Source of the DNA: an uncultured Collinsella sp.
GTDB taxonomy: Bacteria; Actinomycetota; Coriobacteriia; Coriobacteriales; Coriobacteriaceae
Direction of reading: 5' to 3'
Length of the DNA: 64,000 nt
Assembly: GCA_902470765.1 (NCBI GenBank)
Contig: CABRHW010000007.1
Span: 30,271-94,270 of the forward strand
This document shows, in pieces, positions 58,564 through 64,000 of the stretch. A model generated the notes under the pieces. It was not told the origin of the DNA and made no database searches. It saw nothing but the letters and a program-made list of their open reading frames with translations. The number at the start of each line of letters is the position of its first letter. Position 1 is the first letter of the stretch. The position numbers were made by a program, and so were the translations under genes.

Positions 58564-58941
58564 ATGATTCCCGGATCGAACAAGGACCATCCTTCCTTTT
58601 TAAAGTCGTTCTCATACGCCATGGAGGGCTTCGTCACCGCCGTCAAGACCGAGCGCAACATTAAGGTCATGCTCGTGGCAGGCGTGTGCACCGTCATTGC
58701 CGGCTGTATCGTGGGGCTCGATATTGCCGAGTGGGCTACGGTCATCATCTGCTGCGGCCTGGTGATTCATGGCGAGCTGTGTAACACCGCCATGGAGGCC
58801 ATCGTCGACCTGGCGACCCAAGAGCTCCATCCGCTGGCAAAGCGTGCGAAGGATATCGCCGCCGCCTCTGTATACGTTCTTTCCATTACCGCCGCGATCG
58901 TGGGCTTGCTTGTCTTTGCCCACGCGCTCGACTTTATTTAG
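58564..58941 (+). CDS. dgkA: diacylglycerol/undecaprenol kinase
   Basis: Small trimeric membrane kinase; Gram-positive members phosphorylate undecaprenol to recycle the cell-wall lipid carrier. Three hydrophobic helices are seen. The active-site block is ELCNTAMEAIVDLATQELHP followed by LAKRAKDIAAASV. 125 residues. ATG 58564 starts 9 bases after ybeY. With uppS elsewhere in the window it belongs to undecaprenyl phosphate supply. Confidence 0.94.
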   Translation: MIPGSNKDHPSFLKSFSYAMEGFVTAVKTERNIKVMLVAGVCTVIAGCIVGLDIAEWATVIICCGLVIHGELCNTAMEAIVDLATQELHPLAKRAKDIAAASVYVLSITAAIVGLLVFAHALDFI

Positions 58942-58953
58942 AAAGGGATTCCC

Positions 58954-60021
58954 ATGTCCGACAATATGCAGCCTACCGATGAGATTTTGGACGAAGAGTC
59001 CCTGGATGCTAAGGCGACCGAGGATTGCGATGAGGTCGAGGAGTTCGACCCGTTTGAGGGCATGAGCGACGAGGAGCTCGACGCCCTGTGCGACGAGGAC
59101 GACAACCTCGCGGGCTTTGGTGACGTTGAGCCCGGTTTCCGCAGCGGCTTTGTGGCCCTGGTCGGCCGCCCCAACGCCGGCAAGTCCACGCTGCTCAACG
59201 CCTGCTATGGCAAAAAGGTCGCCATCACCTCGCCGGTGGCCCAGACGACCCGCCGCCGCATGCGCGCCGTCGTCAACCGCCCCGGCTACCAGCTGGTCTT
59301 TGTCGATACCCCGGGTATCCACAAGCCCAAGGACGGCCTGGGCTCCGAGCTCAACAAGAGCGCGCTGTTCGAGCTGAACGATGTCGATGTCGTCGCGTTT
59401 TTGATTGATGCCACCAAACCGATCGGCAGGGGAGACGCCTGGGTTGCCGAGCGTGTCAAGAATGCCCGTTCCAAGAAGGTCCTGGTGCTCACCAAGGCCG
59501 ATGAAGCCGACCCCGCACAGGTCATGGAGCAGCTTAAGGCCGCCCACGAGCTTATGGAATATGACGACGAGATCGTGACGTCGTCGGTCAAGAACTTTAA
59601 CGTCGATGCCTTCATCGAGACCGTTGCGCACTTTTTGCCCGAGGGTCCGCGTTGGTTCCCCGAGGACATGGGTACCGACGCTTCCGATGAGACGCTCGTT
59701 GCCGAGTTTGTGCGCGAGAAGGTCTTGCGCCGCACCCGTGATGAGATCCCGCACTCCGTGGGCGTGATTTGCGATGCGCTTGAGCAGACCAAGAAGGTGC
59801 TGCGCGTGCACGCCACCATTTACGTCGAGCGCGAGGGCCAAAAGGGCATCATCATCGGCAAGGGCGGCGAGATGATCAAACATATCGGCATCGACGCCCG
59901 TCGCGACCTTGAGCGCATCTTTGGCACCCAGGTCTTTTTGGAGCTGGACGTGAAGGTCAAGGCCGGCTGGCGTGACGACGAGGCCCAGATTCGCCGCTTT
60001 GGCTATAACGCCGAGGATTAG
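58954..60021 (+). CDS. era: GTPase Era with acidic N-terminal extension
   Basis: Essential GTPase binding the 3' end of 16S rRNA during 30S assembly. G1 GRPNAGKSTLLNACYGKK, G2 TTRRRMRAV, G3 DTPGIHKPKDGLG and G4 TKAD, then the KH domain with GxxG in IIGKGGEMIKHIG. Normal Era starts within about 10 residues of GFVALVGRPN. Here about 58 extra residues come first, nearly half of them Asp or Glu. ATG 58954 with AAAGGG upstream supports the long form, although Met37 (MSDEELDAL) could also initiate. Confidence 0.96.
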   Translation: MSDNMQPTDEILDEESLDAKATEDCDEVEEFDPFEGMSDEELDALCDEDDNLAGFGDVEPGFRSGFVALVGRPNAGKSTLLNACYGKKVAITSPVAQTTRRRMRAVVNRPGYQLVFVDTPGIHKPKDGLGSELNKSALFELNDVDVVAFLIDATKPIGRGDAWVAERVKNARSKKVLVLTKADEADPAQVMEQLKAAHELMEYDDEIVTSSVKNFNVDAFIETVAHFLPEGPRWFPEDMGTDASDETLVAEFVREKVLRRTRDEIPHSVGVICDALEQTKKVLRVHATIYVEREGQKGIIIGKGGEMIKHIGIDARRDLERIFGTQVFLELDVKVKAGWRDDEAQIRRFGYNAED

Positions 60022-60036
60022 GGACACGCGGCGCGA

Positions 60037-60786
60037 ATGGCAGGTTCTCGTACATATCGCACGAAAGTGCTCGTGCTCGATAAGACGAAGCTCAAAGAGA
60101 CGGACCTGATCCTGACGATGCTTGACGAGCGGGGTCGGCAGGTTCGTGCCGTGGCAAAGGGCGCCCGCAAACCCGGCGGACGCCTGGCTGCGCGCTGCGA
60201 GATGTTCTGTACCGTTGATCTGCTGCTTGCGCATGGACGGTCGCTCGACGTGGTTTCCCAGGCCGAGCTTATGGAGGCGCCGCTCGGCGCCGCGCCCGAT
60301 TACGAGATGACATGCGCCGCAAGCGCGATCGCCGAGGTCGCGCTCGTGTGCTCGTTCGAGGACGCCGAGGACCCGTTTACCTTTGCCATCACGCAGCGGG
60401 CGCTCACACTTGTCGGCAGCGGGCTCGACGCGGCACATATGGATCTACTTGTGGCGGCATATGCCTTTAAGCTGCTGTCGCACGTTGGCTATCGACCCGA
60501 TTTTTCGGCCTGCGTGCTGTGCGGTGACCCCATGCTGTCGTATTTTTCACCCCAGGCGGGCGGTCTTATGTGCGGGTCGTGCGCGTCGAGCGTGCCCGGT
60601 GCCGAGCTGGTCTCGACCGGTGAGGTCGCATGGCTGCGCGCCCTCATGTCCATGACCTTCGATGCGCTCATGGCCGAGAGGGTCGACCCCCATACCGCCG
60701 CCTTTTTGCTGGGGCTTTCGCACGTGTGGGCTGCGACGCACACCGATCAACGTCTCCGTGCGATGGAATTCATGTTGGGTCGGTGA
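60037..60786 (+). CDS. recO: DNA repair protein RecO
   Basis: Recombination mediator that loads RecA with RecR. The N-terminal OB fold begins TYRTKVLVLDKTKLKETDLI. VAKGARKPGGRLAARCEMF is conserved. A zinc finger is formed by CVLCGDP and LMCGSCASS. 249 residues. It starts 15 bases after era and ends the long run; rpsO follows with its own leader. Confidence 0.95.
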   Translation: MAGSRTYRTKVLVLDKTKLKETDLILTMLDERGRQVRAVAKGARKPGGRLAARCEMFCTVDLLLAHGRSLDVVSQAELMEAPLGAAPDYEMTCAASAIAEVALVCSFEDAEDPFTFAITQRALTLVGSGLDAAHMDLLVAAYAFKLLSHVGYRPDFSACVLCGDPMLSYFSPQAGGLMCGSCASSVPGAELVSTGEVAWLRALMSMTFDALMAERVDPHTAAFLLGLSHVWAATHTDQRLRAMEFMLGR

Positions 60787-60888
60787 TGATGCGCAGGCGC
60801 GGGCTGCTTGTGGTAACATACCGACCTGTTGGTACCTCGACCTTGGATGCTCGCTCCACCGGCGGCTTCCCAGTCCGAGGCGAATAGC

Positions 60889-60904
60889 GTCGCCCGCGGG
60901 CGAC
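60889..60904 (+). promoter_or_regulatory. hairpin in the rpsO leader
   Basis: GTCGCC-CGCG-GGCGAC is a perfect 6 bp stem 20 bases upstream of the rpsO ATG. S15 commonly represses its own mRNA by binding leader structures, so this may be part of such a site. Resemblance to a known S15 class is not established. Confidence 0.35.
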
Positions 60905-60924
60905 AAGAAACGAAAGGTGAAACA

Positions 60925-61203
60925 ATGACTGTTTCCAAAGAGCGCAAGGCGGAGTTGACTGCCCAGTTCGGTAACACCCCGGTCGACACCGGCAACCCCA
61001 AGGTTCAGGTCGCCATCCTGACCGAGCGCATCAAGGAGCTGACCGAGCACATGAAGTCCCACCAGAAGGACTTCCACACCCGTCGTGGCCTGCTCATGCT
61101 CGTCGGCCGTCGTCGTCGTCTTCTCTCCTACATCAAGAAGAACGACATCGTCGAGTACCGTGAGCTCATCAAGGCTCTGGGCATCCGCGACAACATCCAG
61201 TAG
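60925..61203 (+). CDS. rpsO: 30S ribosomal protein S15 (uS15)
   Basis: Primary 16S binder and part of intersubunit bridge B4. The motifs are FGNTPVDTGNPKVQVAILTE, HMKSHQKDFHTRRGLLMLVG and RRRLLSYIKKND. 92 residues. ATG 60925 follows CGAAAGGTGA. rpsO and pnp are adjacent as in many bacteria, here separated by a terminator. Confidence 0.97.
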   Translation: MTVSKERKAELTAQFGNTPVDTGNPKVQVAILTERIKELTEHMKSHQKDFHTRRGLLMLVGRRRRLLSYIKKNDIVEYRELIKALGIRDNIQ

Positions 61204-61218
61204 GATTTGTACATGCTA

Positions 61219-61249
61219 AGAGCGTCCTGCGCAGCGGGGCGCTCTTTTT
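61219..61249 (+). terminator. terminator between rpsO and pnp
   Basis: AGAGCG...CGCTCT stem with further GTCC/GGGG partial pairing and five T after it. Confidence 0.75.
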
Positions 61250-61352
61250 GTGTAAGGGCGTGAACAATCACGCTCTGAAGCGTGGCGGGGGCAGGGGGCC
61301 CGCGTCACATGAGAAGCCCGCAGGCAAGGGGCCTGTGGGGTAAAGGAGAACA
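61250..61352 (+). promoter_or_regulatory. structured leader of pnp
   Basis: GC-rich leader with several hairpins. CGTGAACAATCACG and GCGGG...CCCGC come first. CCCGCAGGC-AAGGG-GCCTGTGGG (61317-61339) then sits directly before the AAAGGAG ribosome-binding site. Actinobacterial pnp genes often carry the 'Actino-pnp' cis-regulatory RNA; this may be one, but I cannot align it to the family here. A 9 bp hairpin next to the ribosome-binding site suits autogenous control by PNPase. Confidence 0.45.
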
Positions 61353-63599
61353 ATGACACTCGTATCCAAGACCTTTGAGCTGTACGGCAAGACCTACACC
61401 TTTGAGTCCGGCGAGCTTGCCAAGCAGGCCACCGGCGCCTGTCTGGTCAAGCAGGGCGACACCACGATGCTCGACACCGTGGTCGTCTCCAAGGAGCGTA
61501 AGAACTACGACTTCTTTCCGCTGACCGTCGACTTCAACGAGAAGATGTACGCCGCCGGCCGCATCCCGGGTGGCTACCTCAAGCGTGAGGGCCGTCCCAG
61601 CGAGAAGGCCACGCTCACGGCCCGTATGATCGACCGCCCGATTCGTCCGAGCTTCCCGGACGGCTTCCGCAACGAGGTGCACATCGTCGCCACCTCGCTC
61701 GTCGCCGACCAGGTCAACCCCTTTGACGTCATCAATGTCATGGGTGCTTCCCTGGCAATGACGCTCGGCGGCGTGCCCTTCGAGGGCCCGCTTGCCTGCG
61801 TGCGCATCGGCCGTAACGTGGAGACCGGCGAGTTTATCGTCAACCCCACCTATGAGGAGCGCGAGAACTCCGACCTGGACCTGGAGCTGGGCGGCTCTGC
61901 CGACTTCATCTCGATGGTCGAGGCCGGCGCCGAGGAGATCTCCGAGGACGACATGCTCGCCGCCATGAAGTTTGGCCAGGAGGCCCTTGCCGCCTTCTGC
62001 CAGGCCCAGGACGAGTTCGTTGCCGAGTGGGAGCAGGTCAATGGCGCCATCGTCAAGAAGGAGTACCCGCTCGACCAGCCCGTCGAGGAGGTCCAGGAGC
62101 GCATCTTCGCCCACTACGACGAGATGGCAGCCGCCCTTCGCGACGCCGACAAGCTCTCCCGTATCGGTAAGGTCGAGGCTCTGAAGGAGTCCATCCGTGC
62201 CGAGTTCACCGAGGAGGAGCAGGCCGCTTGGGAGCGCGAGATCCCCGTGGCGCTCAAGAAGCTCGAGAAGAAGGCCATGCGCACCATGGTCGTCGAGACC
62301 GGCGAGCGCGTCGACGGCCGTGCCGCCGATGAGATCCGTCCCATCATGGTGAAGGACAACTATCTGCCGCTCGTTCACGGCTCCGGCCTGTTCCAGCGCG
62401 GTCAGACCCAGGTGCTCTCCGTGCTGTCGCTCGGCATGCTCAACGAGGGCCAGCGTCTGGATACCATCGAGCCCACCGAGGGCAAGCGCTATATGCATCA
62501 CTACAACTTCCCGCCGTTCTGCACCGGCGAGACCGGGCGCATGGGCAGCCCCAAGCGCCGCGAGATCGGCCACGGCAACCTGGCAGAGCGCGCCCTGCTT
62601 CCGGTGCTTCCCGACGAGAATGAGTTCCCCTACGCCATCCGCGTGGTCTCCGAGGTCATGGAGTCCAACGGCTCCTCTTCGATGGCTTCGACCTGCGGCT
62701 CCACGCTCGCCCTTATGGACGGCGGCGTGCCCATTAAACGCCCGGTCTCCGGTATCGCCATGGGCCTGATCCAGGAGGAGGGCAAGACCGTGGTCCTGTC
62801 CGACATCCAGGGTCTCGAGGACTTCCTTGGCGACATGGACTTTAAGGTCACCGGCACCACCGAGGGCATTACCGCTCTGCAGATGGACAACAAGGCCACC
62901 GGCCTTACCTTTGACATCTTGGCCCGCGCCCTGCAGCAGGCCAAGGAGGGTCGCGCCTTCATCCTTCAGAAGATGCTCGATGTGATCCCCGAGCCGCGCC
63001 ACACCACGCGCAGCACCGCCCCGCGCATCGTCTCCATCCAGGTTCCGACCGACAAGATCCGCGACGTCATCGGTTCCGGCGGTAAGGTCATCCGTGGCAT
63101 CCAGGACGAGACCGGCGCTTCGGTCGACATCCAGGAGGACGGCACCGTCTTTGTCGGCGGCACCGGCGAGTCCGTCGATCAGGCTGTCGAGCGTATCAAG
63201 CTCATCATCAAGGTTCCCGAGCCGGGCGAGGAGTACACCGGTCGTGTGGTCTCCATCCAGCCCTTCGGCGCCTTCGTCAACCTGCTGCCTGGTAAGGACG
63301 GCCTGCTGCACATCTCCCGCGTCGCCAAGGGCCGCGTGGAGAAGGTCGAGGACGTCCTCAACGTCGGCGACGAGGTCAAGGTCGTCGTCATCGAGGTCGA
63401 CGATCGCGGCAAGATCTCGCTCGATCGTCTTGACAAGCCTGAGGCTCCGGCTCGCGCCGAGGGTGCCTCTGAGGGCGACGGCGAGCACTTTCAGCGCCGT
63501 GAGCGTCCGCGTCGCGAGCGCTCCGAGCGCAGCGATCGTCCGCGCCGTCCCGGCGACAACGGAGGCCGCAAGCCCCGCCGTCACCACGACGCCGAGTAA
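61353..63599 (+). CDS. pnp: polyribonucleotide nucleotidyltransferase (PNPase)
   Basis: Phosphorolytic 3'-5' exoribonuclease. Two RNase PH domains are seen: the first from residue 1 with GRIPGGYLKREGRPSEKATL and RPIRPSFPDGFRNEV; the second with RGQTQVLSVLSLG, SSMASTCGSTLALMDGGVP (as two short motifs) and ITALQMDNKATGL. The KH domain (IRDVIGSGGKVIRGIQDETGA), the S1 domain (EYTGRVVSIQPFGAFVNLLP) and a basic Arg-rich tail typical of high-GC bacteria follow. 748 residues. Confidence 0.98.
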   Translation: MTLVSKTFELYGKTYTFESGELAKQATGACLVKQGDTTMLDTVVVSKERKNYDFFPLTVDFNEKMYAAGRIPGGYLKREGRPSEKATLTARMIDRPIRPSFPDGFRNEVHIVATSLVADQVNPFDVINVMGASLAMTLGGVPFEGPLACVRIGRNVETGEFIVNPTYEERENSDLDLELGGSADFISMVEAGAEEISEDDMLAAMKFGQEALAAFCQAQDEFVAEWEQVNGAIVKKEYPLDQPVEEVQERIFAHYDEMAAALRDADKLSRIGKVEALKESIRAEFTEEEQAAWEREIPVALKKLEKKAMRTMVVETGERVDGRAADEIRPIMVKDNYLPLVHGSGLFQRGQTQVLSVLSLGMLNEGQRLDTIEPTEGKRYMHHYNFPPFCTGETGRMGSPKRREIGHGNLAERALLPVLPDENEFPYAIRVVSEVMESNGSSSMASTCGSTLALMDGGVPIKRPVSGIAMGLIQEEGKTVVLSDIQGLEDFLGDMDFKVTGTTEGITALQMDNKATGLTFDILARALQQAKEGRAFILQKMLDVIPEPRHTTRSTAPRIVSIQVPTDKIRDVIGSGGKVIRGIQDETGASVDIQEDGTVFVGGTGESVDQAVERIKLIIKVPEPGEEYTGRVVSIQPFGAFVNLLPGKDGLLHISRVAKGRVEKVEDVLNVGDEVKVVVIEVDDRGKISLDRLDKPEAPARAEGASEGDGEHFQRRERPRRERSERSDRPRRPGDNGGRKPRRHHDAE

Positions 63600-63622
63600 C
63601 AGCTAAACATAAGCAGCTCAAC

Positions 63623-63651
63623 AAGGGCGACTCCGTACAGGGGTCGCCCTT
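63623..63651 (+). terminator. intrinsic terminator of pnp
   Basis: AAGGGCGAC / GTCGCCCTT stem followed by TTGC, with four T at the end of the 3' arm. Its last 6 bases are also the start of the 40-base inverted repeat. Confidence 0.8.
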
Positions 63652-63794
63652 TTGCTTGCGCCCGGGAGGGCCGCATATGAAGTTTCCTGCTCTACAGTCC
63701 TGCGCAAGACGGAAAGCACATTAAGTGCTTTCCTTTGCGTGCGGAACTCGCGATAAACTTCATATGCGTCCCTCCCGGGCGCAAGCAAAAGGGC
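63646..63794. repeat. 40-base inverted duplication around a hairpin
   Basis: 63646-63685 and 63755-63794 are reverse complements at 39 of 40 positions (only 63671 versus its partner differs). The 69-base spacer contains the perfect 9 bp hairpin GGAAAGCAC-ATTAA-GTGCTTTCC (63711-63733). As RNA or single-stranded DNA the whole forms a very long stem. The left arm contains the tail of the pnp terminator, so the right arm looks like a copy of it. Confidence 0.85.
63703..63763 (-). repeat. hairpin repeat, copy A
   Basis: Minus strand reads ATGAAGTTTATCGCGAGTTC then CGCACG, a 4-base linker, and the hairpin GGAAAGCAC-TTAAT-GTGCTTTCC. The first 26 bases are identical to copy B (63941-63966). It overlaps the right arm of the inverted duplication. 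Confidence 0.8.
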
Positions 63795-63940
63795 TGGTTG
63801 GTGCCGCTTGCTATTTAGTTAGACAGTCTATTCAGTGGTCAGATTTCAGATCAGTAGATAGCCGCAGCAGTATCTTCCCAGATAAAACCGACCAAATAAA
63901 CCTGTCTCTTTTTGGCAGGTTTCCCGTGGGGCGGGCACTG
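63795..63940. other. non-coding stretch between the hairpin repeats
   Basis: No convincing gene. AT-rich compared with the window. It contains a 7 bp hairpin AAACCTG / CAGGTTT (63898-63904, 63916-63922) with a T-run in its loop. An open frame that crosses this stretch runs through both repeats and shows no recognisable protein features. Confidence 0.6.
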
Positions 63941-64000
63941 ATGAAGTTTATCGCGAGTTCCGCACGAACAGGAGGCCACTTAATGTGGCCTCCGTCGTGA
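63941..64000 (+). repeat. hairpin repeat, copy B (window end)
   Basis: The same 26-base leader as copy A, a 4-base linker, then GGAGGCCAC-TTAAT-GTGGCCTCC (63971-63993). Relative to copy A three stem positions change on one side and the matching three on the other, keeping the stem perfect. It may continue beyond the window. Confidence 0.8.

Noticed and set aside
63725..64000. Open frame of about 90 codons at the right end.
   Set aside because: It runs through the inverted duplication and both hairpin repeats, has no ribosome-binding site and encodes no recognisable domain.
1..64000. CRISPR arrays, tRNA or rRNA genes, prophage or plasmid functions.
   Set aside because: No regularly spaced direct repeats, no cloverleaf sequences and no phage or conjugation genes were seen on either strand.

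Overview
The window is about 64 kb of a high-GC bacterial chromosome made almost entirely of conserved housekeeping operons. Gene content points to the Actinomycetota, class Coriobacteriia, most like Collinsella. The evidence is an actinobacterial-type integration host factor beside gmk and rpoZ, together with a Firmicutes-like gene order, a fermentative AdhE and a PPDK with its regulator. The genus call is my inference from gene order and composition, not from a search.

Layout. 1-2.6 kb: obgE (5' end cut by the window), nadD, yqeK, rsfS. 2.6-3.5 kb: a REP-associated tyrosine transposase gene flanked by inverted palindromic repeats. 3.6-4.8 kb: dinB on the minus strand. 5-7.5 kb: rpsP, khpA, rimM, trmD, lepB. 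7.6-14.6 kb: glyQS, then the PPDK regulatory protein and ppdK. 14.7-16 kb: rplS, rnhB. 16.1-21.4 kb: yraN, yifB/comM, dprA, trmFO, xerC. 21.4-31.7 kb: rpsB, tsf, pyrH, frr, uppS, cdsA, dxr, an RseP-like protease, ispG, proS. 31.9-36.1 kb, minus strand: an APH-fold kinase, adhE and rpmB, with a second, decayed transposase element between adhE and rpmB. 36.4-41.9 kb: an attenuator-like leader and pyrR, pyrB, pyrC, pyrK, pyrD, pyrF. 42-44.5 kb: mihF, gmk, rpoZ, thiI. 44.6-48.8 kb: comEA, comEC, holA. 48.8-60.8 kb: rpsT, lepA, dusB, hemW, two DnaJ proteins, mtaB, phoH, ybeY, dgkA, era, recO. 60.9-64 kb: rpsO, pnp and a repeat-rich end.

How the genes work together. Most encode ribosome and tRNA biogenesis, isoprenoid and phospholipid synthesis and pyrimidine synthesis. 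Two separate loci encode the DNA-uptake and processing side of natural transformation (yifB/comM with dprA; comEA with comEC). An identical 20-base sequence lies 71 and 75 bases upstream of the first gene of each, which is the best lead for an undescribed regulatory system here.

Other main leads are: (i) a family of palindromes with a constant GGGAC core and variable stems, two pairs of which bracket transposase genes and three of which begin inside stop codons; (ii) at the right end, a 40-base inverted duplication and a repeated hairpin whose two copies differ by three compensated base pairs; (iii) a DnaJ-type protein whose C-terminal client-binding region is replaced by predicted membrane segments; (iv) helically phased TTTACC repeats upstream of ppdK.
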